A stretch of 64,000 nucleotides of DNA from Streptomyces sp. 3214.6 (GCF_900129855.1 NZ_LT670819.1:7006001-7070000); one strand, 5' to 3'. Counted from the first letter of the stretch, positions 52,202-61,677 are shown. Translations and numbers: made by a program. Notes: a model not told the origin generated them from the sequence alone.

Positions 52202-54412
52202 GTGGCTACTTTCCTGTATCGAGTGGGCCGTCTGGCCTTCCGGCGACGCTGGTACGTCGCTCTGGTCTGGGCGGCCGTCCTGGCCGCTGTCGGACTGGGC
52301 GCCCTCAGGGCCCCGGGGGCCACCGACGAGGGGTTCTCCATGCCGGGCATCGAATCCCAGAAGGCGTTCGACCTGCTCCAGGAGCGTTTCCCCGGCACCA
52401 TCCCCGACGGCGCGACCGCCCGGGTCGTCTTCGTCGCGCCGAGCGGGGAGAAGGTGACCGCCGCCGAGAACAAGCAGGCCGTCGAGAAGGCCGTCGCCGA
52501 GCTGGCCGACGGCACCCAGGTGGCGAGCGCCGTCGACCCGTTCCGGGCGAAGGCGGTCAGCAAGGACGGTACGACGGCGTACGCGACCGTCACCTACAAG
52601 GTCAAGTCCAACGACCTCACCGACACAAGTAGGACCCACCTGGAGCGGACCGTCGACGAGGCCCGCCACTCCGGGCTGACCGTCGAGGCCGGCGGGACCG
52701 CGATGAACGCCCGCGGCGGCGCGGGCGGGGCCGCCGAGGTGATCGGTATCGCGATAGCCGCCGTCGTGCTGCTGGTCACCTTCGGCTCCCTGGCCGCCGC
52801 CGGGCTGCCGCTGCTCACCGCCGTCGTCGGCGTCGGCGTCAGCATGGCCACGATCCTGGCCCTGTCCCACGCGCTCGGCCTGTCCACGACGACCGGCACC
52901 CTGGCGATGATGCTGGGCCTCGCCGTCGGCATCGACTACGCCCTGTTCGTCGTCTCCCGGTACCGGGAGGAGCGAGCCAAGGGCCGTACGGCCCAGGAGG
53001 CGGCCGGGCTGGCGGTCGGGACGGCCGGTTCCGCGGTCGTCTTCGCGGGGCTCACCGTCGTCATCGCCCTGGCCGGGCTCGCGGTGGTCGGCATCCCGAT
53101 GCTCACCAAGATGGGTCTGGCCGCGGCGGGCGCGGTGGTCGTCGCCGTGTCCGTCGCTCTGACGCTGGTCCCGGCGGTCCTCGGCTTCTGGCCGAACGCG
53201 GTGCTCACGCGGAAGGCCCGCAGGAGCGGCCGTGTCGAGGAGAGCACCCGGGACAACGGGGGCACCCGCTGGGCGTGGTTCGTGCTGCGCCGTCCCGTGC
53301 CCGTGCTGCTCCTCGGAGTGGTGGGCCTCGGGGCCCTCGCGGTGCCGGCGACGTCCCTGCAGCTGGGCATGCCCGGGGACGAGGCCAAGCCGACCTCCAC
53401 CACCGAGCGCCGGGCCTACGACGACCTCGCCAAGGGCTTCGGCCCCGGCTTCAACGGACCGCTGACCGTCGTCGTGGACGCCAAGGGCGACGCCGACCCG
53501 AAGGGCGCGGCGCGGACGGTGTCCGAGAAGATCGCCGCCACGAAGGGCGTCGTGTCCGTCTCCCCGGCCCGCTTCAACGCCGCCGGTGACACCGCGGTCA
53601 TCTCGGTGGTGCCCTCCACCGCGCCGACCGACGAGAGGACCAAGGAACTGGTGCAGACCATCCGGGGCGAGCGTCCCGGGGTCGAGTCCACGACCGGGGC
53701 GTCCTTCGAGGTCACCGGCACCACCGCGCGGAACATCGACATCGCCGACAAGGTGCAGGCCGCCCTCGTCCCGTATCTCCTGGTCGTGGTCGGCCTGGCC
53801 GTCGTCCTCCTGATGGTGGTCTTCCGGTCCCTCCTCGTCCCGCTCAAGGCGGCCCTCGGCTTCCTGCTGTCGGTGCTGGCCTCCCTCGGCGTGGTCGTGC
53901 TGGTCTTCCAGCAGGGCCACGGCGCCGGACTGCTGGGCGTGGACCAGACCGGGCCGATCATGAGCCTGATGCCGATCTTCCTGGTGGGCATCGTCTTCGG
54001 CCTGGCCATGGACTACGAGGTGTTCCTCGTCTCGCGGATGCGGGAGGCCTACGTCCACGGCGAGCCGCCCCGCCAGGCGGTCACGTCCGGCTTTCAGCAC
54101 AGCGCCCGGGTGGTCGTGGCCGCCGCGCTGATCATGATCGCGGTGTTCGCCGGGTTCATCGGCGAGAGCGACTCCATGATCAAGATGATCGGGTTCGGAC
54201 TGGCCTCCGCCGTCCTCTTCGACGCCTTCGTCGTACGAATGGCGATCGTGCCCGCCGTGCTGGCCCTGCTCGGTGACAAGGCCTGGTGGCTACCGAAGTG
54301 GCTGGACCGGCTCCTGCCGAGCCTCGACGTGGAGGGCGAGGCGCTCAGCCGCCGCGCCGAGGCGGACCCGGCCCCGGATGAGGCGGCCGACCTGGCGGTG
54401 GCGCGCCCCTGA
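52202..54412 (+). CDS. MMPL-family (RND) transporter
   Basis: 736 residues from GTG 52202 (GGAGAT upstream). Two RND halves: each has one helix, an extracytoplasmic loop and five to six clustered helices. Half 1 includes GLSTTTGTLAMMLGLAVGID YALFVVSRYREE-type sequence and half 2 MPIFLVGIVFGLAMDYEVFL followed by VSRMREAY; these Asp-containing motifs are the proton-relay signature. Such proteins export lipids or antibiotics, for example mycolate-type lipids in mycobacteria; substrate unknown here. A terminator and a two-component system follow. Confidence 0.9.
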   Translation: MATFLYRVGRLAFRRRWYVALVWAAVLAAVGLGALRAPGATDEGFSMPGIESQKAFDLLQERFPGTIPDGATARVVFVAPSGEKVTAAENKQAVEKAVAELADGTQVASAVDPFRAKAVSKDGTTAYATVTYKVKSNDLTDTSRTHLERTVDEARHSGLTVEAGGTAMNARGGAGGAAEVIGIAIAAVVLLVTFGSLAAAGLPLLTAVVGVGVSMATILALSHALGLSTTTGTLAMMLGLAVGIDYALFVVSRYREERAKGRTAQEAAGLAVGTAGSAVVFAGLTVVIALAGLAVVGIPMLTKMGLAAAGAVVVAVSVALTLVPAVLGFWPNAVLTRKARRSGRVEESTRDNGGTRWAWFVLRRPVPVLLLGVVGLGALAVPATSLQLGMPGDEAKPTSTTERRAYDDLAKGFGPGFNGPLTVVVDAKGDADPKGAARTVSEKIAATKGVVSVSPARFNAAGDTAVISVVPSTAPTDERTKELVQTIRGERPGVESTTGASFEVTGTTARNIDIADKVQAALVPYLLVVVGLAVVLLMVVFRSLLVPLKAALGFLLSVLASLGVVVLVFQQGHGAGLLGVDQTGPIMSLMPIFLVGIVFGLAMDYEVFLVSRMREAYVHGEPPRQAVTSGFQHSARVVVAAALIMIAVFAGFIGESDSMIKMIGFGLASAVLFDAFVVRMAIVPAVLALLGDKAWWLPKWLDRLLPSLDVEGEALSRRAEADPAPDEAADLAVARP

Positions 54413-54429
54413 CACCACCGCCCCGCCCT

Positions 54430-54463
54430 GGGGCCGCCCGTGGCCAACGACACGGGCGGCCCC
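54430..54463 (+). terminator. Perfect hairpin terminator after the MMPL gene
   Basis: GGGGCCGCCCGTG (54430-54442) and CACGGGCGGCCCC (54451-54463) pair perfectly with an 8-base loop, 18 bases after the MMPL stop. Confidence 0.8.
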
Positions 54464-54492
54464 GTCGCCGTTCGTACCCGGAGGCGTCCACG

Positions 54493-55797
54493 ATGGACCC
54501 AGCCCACCCACCGGAGAGCACGATGAGCACCAGCAGCACCAGTCCGGCCGCCGCGGGAACCAGCCTGGAACGCCGCTACACGGGCCGCCTGGAGCAGTAC
54601 GCGGACCGCTGCCCCCTCGCCGTGGACGTCGTGCTGGTCCTGGCGCTGATGGGCTGCGCGACCCTCGGCAGCCACCTCACCCTGCCCGGCGCCGAACCGC
54701 CCGGCCAGGACTGGGCCGCCACCCTTCTCATGGGCGTGTCCTGCCTCGCCCTGCTGAAACACCGCAGCCACCCGCGTACGGCCGTCGCCGTGACCGCGGT
54801 CTGCACGGTGATCGTCGTCGCGCTCGGGTACCTGCTCACCCCCCTGCTGCTGGCCCCCCTCATGGCGGCGCTCTACTGGCTGGCCACGCAGACCGACCGC
54901 AGGACCACCCGCGTCCACGGCGTCACCACCATGGTGGCGGTGATGGTCGCGGCCGGGTTCTCCGGTTCCATGGGCCACGTCTCGCCGCTGCTCAGGACGA
55001 TCGGCCCGTTCCTCTGGCTGCTGCTGCCCCTCGCCGCCGGCAACATGACCCGGCTGCGGCGCGCCTACCTGAAGGCGGTGCAGGCCCGTGCCGAACACGC
55101 CGAGCGCACGCGGGAGGAGGAGGCACGGCTGCGCGTCACCGAGGAACGCATGCGCATCGCCCACGAACTGCACGATGTCGTGGCGCACCACCTGGCCCTG
55201 GCCAACGCCCAGGCCGGCACCGCCGCCCACCTCGCCCTCACCAGTCCCGAGCAGACCAAGAAGATCCTCACCGACCTGACCGGCACCACCTCCTCCGCAC
55301 TGCGGGAACTGAAGGCCACGCTGGGACTCCTGCGCCACAACGACGACCCCCACTCCGCACCGCTGGAGCCGTCCCCCGGCCTCGCCCGCCTGCCCGAGCT
55401 GGTCTCGGCGTGCGCGTCCGCCGGACTCACCGTCACGGTCAGCACGGAGGGGGAGCCGCGACCGCTCTCCCCGGGGGTGGACCTGACCGCGTTCCGGATC
55501 GTGCAGGAGGCACTCACCAACGTCACCAAGCACACCGCCGCGGAGGCCGCCCACGTACGGCTCGCCTACTCCGGCTCCCGTCTGCTGATCACGGTCACCA
55601 ACGACGGGCCGGCCGCCACCCGCGGTCCCGAGGGCGCCCCGAGCCGGGGCTTCGGCGTCATGGGCATGCGCGAACGCGCCCACTCCATCGGCGGCGAACT
55701 GCGCGCGGGCCCCCGCCCGGAGGGCGGCTTCGAGGTCACGACCGCGCTGCCCCTCCAGCCCTCCTCCTCCTCCGCCGAAGAAAGCAAGACGCCATGA
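54493..55797 (+). CDS. Sensor histidine kinase (HisKA_3/NarX type)
   Basis: 434 residues; ATG 54493 has GGAGG eight bases upstream (ATG 54523 is a possible second start). Four to five membrane helices (VDVVLVLALMGCATLGSHL, TAVAVTAVCTVIVVALGYLL, GVTTMVAVMVAAGFSGSMG, IGPFLWLLLPLAAG) are followed by a coiled linker, the H-box RIAHELHDVVAHHLALANAQ and an HATPase domain (FRIVQEALTNVTKHTAA, FGVMGMRERAHSIGG). Paired with the next gene; it lies after an MMPL transporter and may control it. Confidence 0.89.
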   Translation: MDPAHPPESTMSTSSTSPAAAGTSLERRYTGRLEQYADRCPLAVDVVLVLALMGCATLGSHLTLPGAEPPGQDWAATLLMGVSCLALLKHRSHPRTAVAVTAVCTVIVVALGYLLTPLLLAPLMAALYWLATQTDRRTTRVHGVTTMVAVMVAAGFSGSMGHVSPLLRTIGPFLWLLLPLAAGNMTRLRRAYLKAVQARAEHAERTREEEARLRVTEERMRIAHELHDVVAHHLALANAQAGTAAHLALTSPEQTKKILTDLTGTTSSALRELKATLGLLRHNDDPHSAPLEPSPGLARLPELVSACASAGLTVTVSTEGEPRPLSPGVDLTAFRIVQEALTNVTKHTAAEAAHVRLAYSGSRLLITVTNDGPAATRGPEGAPSRGFGVMGMRERAHSIGGELRAGPRPEGGFEVTTALPLQPSSSSAEESKTP

Positions 55798-56474
55798 GCA
55801 TCCGGGTCCTGCTCGCCGACGACCAGGCCCTGCTGCGGGCCACCTTCCGGATCCTGATCGACTCCTGCGACGACATGGAGGTGGTCGGCGAAGCCTCCGA
55901 CGGCGCCGAGGCGGTGGAACTGACCCGCGCCCACCACCCCGACATCGTCCTCATGGACATCCGCATGCCGGGCACGGACGGCCTCGCCGCCACGTCCGCC
56001 ATCTGCGCCGACCCCGGCCTGGCCGCCACCCGCGTCCTCATCCTCACCACCTTCGAGACCGAGGACTACGTCGCCCTGGCGCTGCGCGCCGGTGCCAGCG
56101 GCTTCCTCGGCAAGGACGTCACCGCCGACGCCCTCCTGGCCGGCCTGCGCACCGTGGCCTCCGGCGAAGCCCTCCTGTCACCCGCGGCCACCCGCACCCT
56201 CATCACCCGCTTCCTCACCACCCCCGCCCCCGGCACCCAGCTCGCACCCCCGGAACGCCTCGCAGAGCTCACGGTCCGCGAACGCGAGGTCATGGCCCTG
56301 GCCGCGGAGGGGAAGTCCAACACCGAGATCGCCGAGGCCCTCACCGTCAGCCCGCTCACCGCGCGCACCCACATTCACCGAGCCATGACGAAACTGGGTG
56401 CCCGCGACCGCGCCCAACTCGTCGTCATGGCCTACCAGTCGGGCCTCGTACAGCCCGGCCCGCCCGTGCCCTGA
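55794..56474 (+). CDS. NarL/LuxR-family response regulator
   Basis: 226 residues; ATG 55794 overlaps the kinase stop (ATGA). Receiver: VLLADDQALLRATF, phospho-Asp in DIVLMDIRMPGTDG, LILTTFETEDY and the Lys in GFLGKD. Output HTH: LTVREREVMALAAEGKSNTE, IAEALTVSPLTARTHIHRAM. Forms a two-component system with the preceding kinase; targets unknown. Confidence 0.9.
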   Translation: MSIRVLLADDQALLRATFRILIDSCDDMEVVGEASDGAEAVELTRAHHPDIVLMDIRMPGTDGLAATSAICADPGLAATRVLILTTFETEDYVALALRAGASGFLGKDVTADALLAGLRTVASGEALLSPAATRTLITRFLTTPAPGTQLAPPERLAELTVREREVMALAAEGKSNTEIAEALTVSPLTARTHIHRAMTKLGARDRAQLVVMAYQSGLVQPGPPVP

Positions 56475-56586
56475 CCCGGGCACGCCGTGGGCACGACCCC
56501 GCGGTGCTACGCGGCCTTGCGAGCGGGCACCGGGGTGGCCTCCGGCAGGTTCCGGCGCGGTCCACCGCCCGGATCAGCCCTCCCGA

Positions 56587-56810
56587 TCAGCCCTCCCGTT
56601 TGATCCACTCACCGCCGCCCAGCAGGTAGTCGTAGCCCGGACGGTCATGTCGGCGCTGGTGCGGAACGGGGTGCCGTCGTTGTCGATGTGGACGGTGCCG
56701 CGGCGGCTGCCGCTGGACCAGTCCAGGCTGAGGTCCCAGCGGACGTCGTGCGCCTTGGTGTGGGCGATGACGTAGAAGACCTCCAGGTCGGACTCGCTGA
56801 CCTTGGACCC
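56587..56810 (-). pseudogene. Remnant of an unidentified gene (C-terminal end)
   Basis: Protein-like sequence KVSESDLEVFYVIAHTKAHD and GTVHIDNDGTPFRTSADMTV runs on the minus strand, then changes frame near 56635 to end PGYDYLLGGGEWIKREG before TGA 56587. It is fused without a start codon to the 3' side of a truncated oxidoreductase. The family is not recognised. A 13-base tandem repeat (GATCAGCCCTCCC) follows the stop. Confidence 0.45.
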
Positions 56811-56879
56811 TCGCCATCGGCGTTCTCCGGCGGACGGACGCGGAGTGGGCCGCGGTTCGGCCGCTGCTGCCGGTGCCAC

Positions 56880-57349
56880 CGCTGTCGACGCGCAGGCGAT
56901 GACGCGGGCGCCCTGCGCTTTGCCGATGCTGATGGCGGCCGACCCCACCGCGCCCGCGGCGCCAAGGATCACAAGGTCCTCGCCCGGTTGGAGTTTGGCC
57001 ACTGAGGTCAGGGCGTCGATCTTGGTCCGGTATGTGGTGCCGGCGGTGGCGGCAAGGTCCGACGGCAGACCGTCGGGGGTCGGGCGCAGCGCTGTTTCGT
57101 CCGCCGCGACCCGCTGGGCGAATCCGCCGAAGGGGGCCAGGCCGTGTACGCGGTCGCCGACCGCGAAGGGTTCGCAGTCGGGCCCGGCCGCGACAATCGT
57201 CCCCGCGATGTCGATGCCCGGCGTGAACGGGGTGGGTGGCGTGATCTGGTTGCGGCCCAACACCATGAGTGCGTCGACGTAGTTGACCACTGCCGCGGTT
57301 ACCTCGATGAGGACCTGTCCGCCGGCGGGCACCAGTTCAGTAGACGGAA
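56880..57349 (-). pseudogene. Truncated quinone-oxidoreductase-like MDR gene
   Basis: The minus strand contains GGQVLIEVTAAVVNYVDALM, FTPGIDIAGTIVAAGPDCEP, FAVGDRVHGLAPFGGFAQRV and GEDLVILGAAGAVGSAAISI, the first 60% of a zinc-independent alcohol/quinone oxidoreductase. The N-terminal 25 residues and the whole C-terminal part after GARVIACAST are missing and replaced by unrelated sequence. Possibly the decayed paralogue of the intact MDR gene just upstream (57509-58501). Confidence 0.6.
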
Positions 57350-57508
57350 TGGCGCACAACCCGGAAGCGGGGCCGGGCCGGTGACGAGGTCGAGTACGAC
57401 ACCGGCGCCGCCGGAGCACAGGTCCCACCCGATCCAGTCGAAGACGCTCGGATTGCGGTCTGGACACCCGGACCTGCCGGCCCGCCGGCCCATCGGCGGG
57501 CTGCGGCG

Positions 57509-58501
57509 CTACTGCGGGACCTGGAGTACGACCTTGCCGACCGAGCGGTTCGCGCGCAGATGGTCGGCGGCCGCCTTGGCGTCGGCGAGTGGGAAGACCC
57601 GGTCGATCACCGGCTCGATCCGGCCGTCGGCGACGAGGGGGCTGACGTCGGTGGCGAGGGCAGACCAGGCTGCGGCGAGTTCGTCGGGGCCGCGCACGCT
57701 GAAGGTGGTGCCCCGTACCCGAAGGCGGCGGAAGGCCAGCTCGTTGAGGTCGATGGTGGCGTGCTGTCCGGCCAGGCGGCCGATGTTGACGACAGTGCCG
57801 CCGATCCTCGTTGCGCCAAGGCACGAGGCGAAGGGCTCGCCTCCGAGGTGGTCGAGGACGATGTCGACGCCGACGCCGCTGGTCGCTTCCAGTACGGCGG
57901 CGCGCAGGTCGGTGGTGGAGGTGTCGATGACGAGGTCGGCGCCGGCCCTGGTGATGACGTCGGCCTTGCCGGCCGAGGTGGTGGTGCCGATCACGGTTCC
58001 GGCGCCGAGAGCCTTGGCGAGCTGCACGGCGAGCAGCCCGACGGCGGTGGTGGCGCCCAGGATCAGCACATCTTGGCCTGCCGTGAAGCCCGCCTGGGTG
58101 ACCAGGGCGTCGTGTCCGGTGAGGAGGCCGACCGGCAGTGCGGCGGCATCGGTCCAGCCCATCGGCTCGGGGATGCGGACGAGGTGGCGGTGGTCGAGCA
58201 GTGCGTAGCGGGCGAAAGTGCCGAGCGTCACGCCCATGATCCGGTCGCCGACGGCGAGGGAAGTTACGCCCTTGCCGAGCGCGACCACCTCCCCGGCGAG
58301 CTCCAGGCCCGCCGTGTAGGCGCTGCTCGTGCCTGCGCCCGGGTTATAGGTGCCTTCCAGCATGAGCAAGTCCGCACGGTTGATCCCGGCGGCATGCACG
58401 CAGACGAGGACCTGTCCTGGCTCTGGCGTCGGCACGGGCACGTCGCGCAGCTCCCAGTCGGGGGCGACACCGCCGACGAGAGCGGGCATCGAATCGGTCA
58501 T
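57509..58501 (-). CDS. Zinc-binding/quinone-oxidoreductase-type MDR dehydrogenase
   Basis: 330 residues; two ATGs at 58504 and 58501 follow GAGGAG. The N-terminal half has VLVCVHAAGINRADLLMLEG, YTAGLELAGEVVALGKGVTS and VGDRIMGV; the Rossmann part has DVLILGATTAVGLLAVQLAK and IVLDHLGGEPF. Zinc ligands are lacking, as in quinone oxidoreductases that reduce enones or quinones with NADPH. Downstream end of the 61.5-57.5 kb minus-strand run, 32 bases after the DUF1295 gene; possibly a double-bond reductase in the same pathway. Confidence 0.86.
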   Translation of the reverse strand: MTDSMPALVGGVAPDWELRDVPVPTPEPGQVLVCVHAAGINRADLLMLEGTYNPGAGTSSAYTAGLELAGEVVALGKGVTSLAVGDRIMGVTLGTFARYALLDHRHLVRIPEPMGWTDAAALPVGLLTGHDALVTQAGFTAGQDVLILGATTAVGLLAVQLAKALGAGTVIGTTTSAGKADVITRAGADLVIDTSTTDLRAAVLEATSGVGVDIVLDHLGGEPFASCLGATRIGGTVVNIGRLAGQHATIDLNELAFRRLRVRGTTFSVRGPDELAAAWSALATDVSPLVADGRIEPVIDRVFPLADAKAAADHLRANRSVGKVVLQVPQ

Positions 58502-58536
58502 CATGGGCTCCTCGGGATAGATCATGATGCAGGCCA

Positions 58537-59373
58537 TCAAAGGTGTAGGTGATGCTGATACCGGGCCCGCCGCCGGGGCGGCAGCGGGAAGAAACCGCTG
58601 GTGCGCGCCACGTAGTCCTCGTACGCGGCGCCGCGGCGCTTGCGCATCCCCTTTTCCAGCAGTGCCTTGCCGCTGTAGTTGAGCAACATCATCGTCATGA
58701 CGACGGGCGAGACGACTGTCAGGAGACCGATCGAGTGGCCGAGAGCCAGCAGCCACAGTCCGACCCAGACACAGGAGTCTCCGAAGTAGTTGGGGTGCCG
58801 GGTCCAGGCCCACAGTCCCCGGTCCATGACCTGGCCCGCGTTGGCGGGGTCCTTCTTGAAGCGTGCCAGCTGGGCGTCGCCGACGGCCTCGAAGAGGAAG
58901 CCGACGACCCAGATGGCGACACCGGTCCAGGCCACAGGGCCGAGGGACGACCTCTCATACATCGCGAGTTGCACGGGGAGCGAGACGACGAAGAGGACTA
59001 CGCCCTGCAGACCGTAGATCTTGCGTATAAGGAACCCGACGAGTGATCCGGTCTGGTGCCGCATGAGGGCGGTGTAGCGCTTGTCCTCGCCGTGCCCACG
59101 GTTGCGGTTGGCGATGTAGATGCCGAGCCGTAGTCCCCACAGCGCGGTGAGGGCGAGCACCACGCCACGCCGTGTGGTGTCGCCGCCGGATCCGGCGGAG
59201 GCGAGGAAGCTGACGAACGCGAGGACGACGAAGCCCGGTCCCCAGAAGATGTCGATGATCGACTGATTGCGGATGCGGATGGCGACCGCCATGATCGTGC
59301 CGAAGAAGACGACCACGGCGACTACACACCACACCAGGTTCAGGGCGAAGCTGTCCCAGGAGAGGTCGTTCAC
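58537..59373 (-). CDS. DUF1295 (steroid 5-alpha-reductase-like) membrane protein
   Basis: 278 residues from GTG 59373, overlapping the SDR stop as GTGA. Seven or so membrane helices and the conserved C-terminal core: FKKDPANAGQVMDRGLWAWT RHPNYFGDSCVWVG-type segment (about 180-210) and the last part KRRGAAYEDYVARTSGFFPL. DUF1295 is related to 3-oxo-5-alpha-steroid 4-dehydrogenase and isoprenylcysteine methyltransferase folds, so it may reduce an enone in a steroid or terpenoid using NADPH. Function inferred from family and operon. Confidence 0.85.
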   Translation of the reverse strand: MNDLSWDSFALNLVWCVVAVVVFFGTIMAVAIRIRNQSIIDIFWGPGFVVLAFVSFLASAGSGGDTTRRGVVLALTALWGLRLGIYIANRNRGHGEDKRYTALMRHQTGSLVGFLIRKIYGLQGVVLFVVSLPVQLAMYERSSLGPVAWTGVAIWVVGFLFEAVGDAQLARFKKDPANAGQVMDRGLWAWTRHPNYFGDSCVWVGLWLLALGHSIGLLTVVSPVVMTMMLLNYSGKALLEKGMRKRRGAAYEDYVARTSGFFPLPPRRRARYQHHLHL

Positions 59374-60293
59374 GGAGTGCTCTCCTCGTGCGCGGAGGAG
59401 CCCTGCTGGGCGACGTCGGCCGCGAAGTCCTGGAACGCCGCCTGTGCCTCGGGGAAGGTGTGCTGCACTCCATCCCGGCTGGTCTTGAGCACGCCCTCCA
59501 GGATGCTGGGGTCAAGGGGGCCGTCGGGCAGTCGCACCGTGGCGCCTTCAATGGCATCGGCCGCCCTGATGCTTCCGGCGGCGGCGACGATGACCTGGCC
59601 GTTGGCGGTGGAGCGGGGGTCGATCAGCGAGCTGACCAGCGGGGCCACCGACTCCGCGCTCATGAGATCGACATAGGTCGGGTCCATGGCCCCTGCGGTC
59701 ATCTGGGTGGTGGCGTAGGGCAGAACGACGTTGGTGAGCACTCCCCGGCGTTCGCCCTCCACTGCGGCCGTGCGGCCGAGTGCGATGACGGCGCCCTTGC
59801 TGGCGGCGTAGGCGGAGACCGTGGGCTCGCCGTACAGTCCGGCGGTGGAGGCGATCAGGACGATCCGTCCGTGGCCCGCCTGACGCATGACCCGGGAGGC
59901 GGCCGTCGTGACGAGGACGGTTCCTGTGACGTTGACGGCCAGGACGTTCGCGAAGTTCTCCGGGGTGGTGCTGTGGAGCATCTGTGGGCCGCTCACGGCG
60001 GCGCTGGTGACCAGGCCGTCGAGTCGTCCCCAGTGTTCCAGGGCCGTGGCCACGAGGCGGTCGGCGGTGGCGGGATCCTCGACCGCGCCGTGGTCGGCGA
60101 CGGCTGTCCCGCCCGCCGCCTGGATCTCGCGGACGACGTGGTCGGCGGGGCCGAGGCCGTTCTCGTCGACCTGCCGGTTGCGGTTGTTGACGATCACCCG
60201 TGCGCCGCGGGCGGCCAGGTCAAGGGCGAAGGCACGCCCGAGGCCCTTTCCTGCGCCGGTGACGATGACGACACGGTCCTTGAGGCCGTTCAC
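59370..60293 (-). CDS. Short-chain dehydrogenase/reductase
   Basis: 307 residues from GTG 60293, which overlaps the thiolase stop (GTGA). RVVIVTGAGKGLGRAFALDL, VIVNNRNRQVDENGLGPAD, LVTSAAVSGPQ (unusual for NNAG), the Ser in VLIASTAGLYG and YAASKGAVIAL make a functional SDR. The layout matches 17-beta-HSD4-type 3-hydroxyacyl-CoA dehydrogenases with a C-terminal extension. Between a thiolase and DUF1295, so probably a beta-oxidation or ketone-reduction step. Confidence 0.87.
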   Translation of the reverse strand: MNGLKDRVVIVTGAGKGLGRAFALDLAARGARVIVNNRNRQVDENGLGPADHVVREIQAAGGTAVADHGAVEDPATADRLVATALEHWGRLDGLVTSAAVSGPQMLHSTTPENFANVLAVNVTGTVLVTTAASRVMRQAGHGRIVLIASTAGLYGEPTVSAYAASKGAVIALGRTAAVEGERRGVLTNVVLPYATTQMTAGAMDPTYVDLMSAESVAPLVSSLIDPRSTANGQVIVAAAGSIRAADAIEGATVRLPDGPLDPSILEGVLKTSRDGVQHTFPEAQAAFQDFAADVAQQGSSAHEESTP

Positions 60294-61525
60294 TGAGAGA
60301 TCCTTTCGATGAGCACGGCGACGCCGAGCCCGGCGGCTCCGGAGACGGTCGCCACGCCGTAGCGGCCTTCGCGTTCTTCCAGCTCCTCGACGCAACTGCC
60401 GACGAGGATGGCGCCCGTGGCGCCGAAGGCGTGCCCCATGGCCATGGTGCCGCCGTTGGGATTCATTCGGTCGGGGCCGGCGTCCAGGTCACGGCGGAAG
60501 CGCAGGCACAGTGCCGAGAACGCTTCCGCGAATTCGAAGACGTCGATGTCGGACGCCGTGAGGCCGGCGCGCGCGATGACCTTCTCGACGGCGCTCTGCC
60601 CTGCCGTCAGCATGATCACGGGATTCACGGCGGCCGTCGCGGCGGCCAGGATCCGGGCACGGGGCCGCAGTCCCGTACGGCGGGCCGCCGCTTCGTTCCC
60701 GATCAGGAGCAGGGCGGCGCCGTCGGCCATGGCGGGTGAGGTGCCGGCGGTATGCAGGTGCTCGATCCGCTCCGCGACGGGGTGGGCCTTCAGCGCGATC
60801 GAGTCCTGGCCCTGGGCGCCGAGCTCCGCGAAGGCGGGGGAGAGCCCGGCGAGTGTTTCGAGGGTCGTGCCCGGGCGCACCAGCTCGTCGTGGTCGAGGG
60901 CGAGCCCTGCGGTATCGGGCGGGAGCGGGACGAGGGAGCGGGAGAATGCCTTGCGCTCCCACGCACGGGCCGCCTTGGACTGGGTCTCCAGGCCGTAGGC
61001 GTCCAGTTCCTCGCGGGTGTAGCCCTCGAGGGTCGCGTTGAGGTCCGCGGCGATGCCCATGTGGACTGAGCCGATGCGTCCCACGGTATCGGCGTCTGTC
61101 CACAGCGGGCCGCGGTCGGCGAACATCGGGACTCGCGACACGCTCTCCACACCGCCCGCCACGGCCAGGTCCAGATCGCCCGAACGGACCCGGGCCGCTG
61201 TCTGGCCGACGGCGTCCACCCCCGAGGCACAAAAACGGTTGAGGGTGGCGCCAGGCGCGCGTTCCCCCCACCCGGCCAGTAGGGCCGAGGTACGCGCCAG
61301 ATTGGCGCCCTGCTCGTCGACCTGCGACGCGCAGCCGAGAACGACGTCCTCTACTTGATCGGTGTCCAGGCTCGTGCGCTCGGCGAGGTGGCGTTGGAGA
61401 TGGACGACGAGCTCGACAGGACTACGGCTGCGCAGGGAGCCCTTGGTGGAGGCTCGGCCGCGCGGCGTGCGGACATAGTCGAGGACGAGTGCCTCGGGGG
61501 ATCGGGGTGGTGCGGTCGCGAGCAT
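60290..61525 (-). CDS. Thiolase-family protein with altered active-site motifs
   Basis: 411 residues; GAGGAG precedes ATG 61525. Nucleophile Cys in NRFCASGVDA (about 98) and His in NPNGGTMAMGHAFGATG (about 364) are kept. Two other conserved elements are changed: the NEAFA motif reads FAEAFSAL (no Asn), and the C-terminal CxG cysteine is replaced (ATVSGAAGLG). The enzyme may act as a condensing or deacylating variant rather than a normal degradative thiolase. First gene of a minus-strand operon with SDR, DUF1295 and MDR genes. Confidence 0.83.
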   Translation of the reverse strand: MLATAPPRSPEALVLDYVRTPRGRASTKGSLRSRSPVELVVHLQRHLAERTSLDTDQVEDVVLGCASQVDEQGANLARTSALLAGWGERAPGATLNRFCASGVDAVGQTAARVRSGDLDLAVAGGVESVSRVPMFADRGPLWTDADTVGRIGSVHMGIAADLNATLEGYTREELDAYGLETQSKAARAWERKAFSRSLVPLPPDTAGLALDHDELVRPGTTLETLAGLSPAFAELGAQGQDSIALKAHPVAERIEHLHTAGTSPAMADGAALLLIGNEAAARRTGLRPRARILAAATAAVNPVIMLTAGQSAVEKVIARAGLTASDIDVFEFAEAFSALCLRFRRDLDAGPDRMNPNGGTMAMGHAFGATGAILVGSCVEELEEREGRYGVATVSGAAGLGVAVLIERISQ

Positions 61526-61571
61526 GGCGGCTCCTCATGCGGAAGGACCATAGCGAACTTCACTTGTAAGA

Positions 61572-61585
61572 GTTACTCTGGTAAC
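61572..61585. promoter_or_regulatory. Palindrome in the divergent thiolase promoter region
   Basis: GTTACTCTGGTAAC is a perfect 5-4-5 inverted repeat lying 46 bases from one thiolase start and 92 from the other, in an AT-richer 150-base gap. It could be the operator for a regulator of both transcripts. Confidence 0.45.
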
Positions 61586-61677
61586 TGTAGTAATGCCTTC
61601 GCGGCTTTGACAAGCGCCTGCAGCCACGGGCCGTCACGCCGGGGGACGACGGCACACAAGGACGCGAAGGGGCGACC

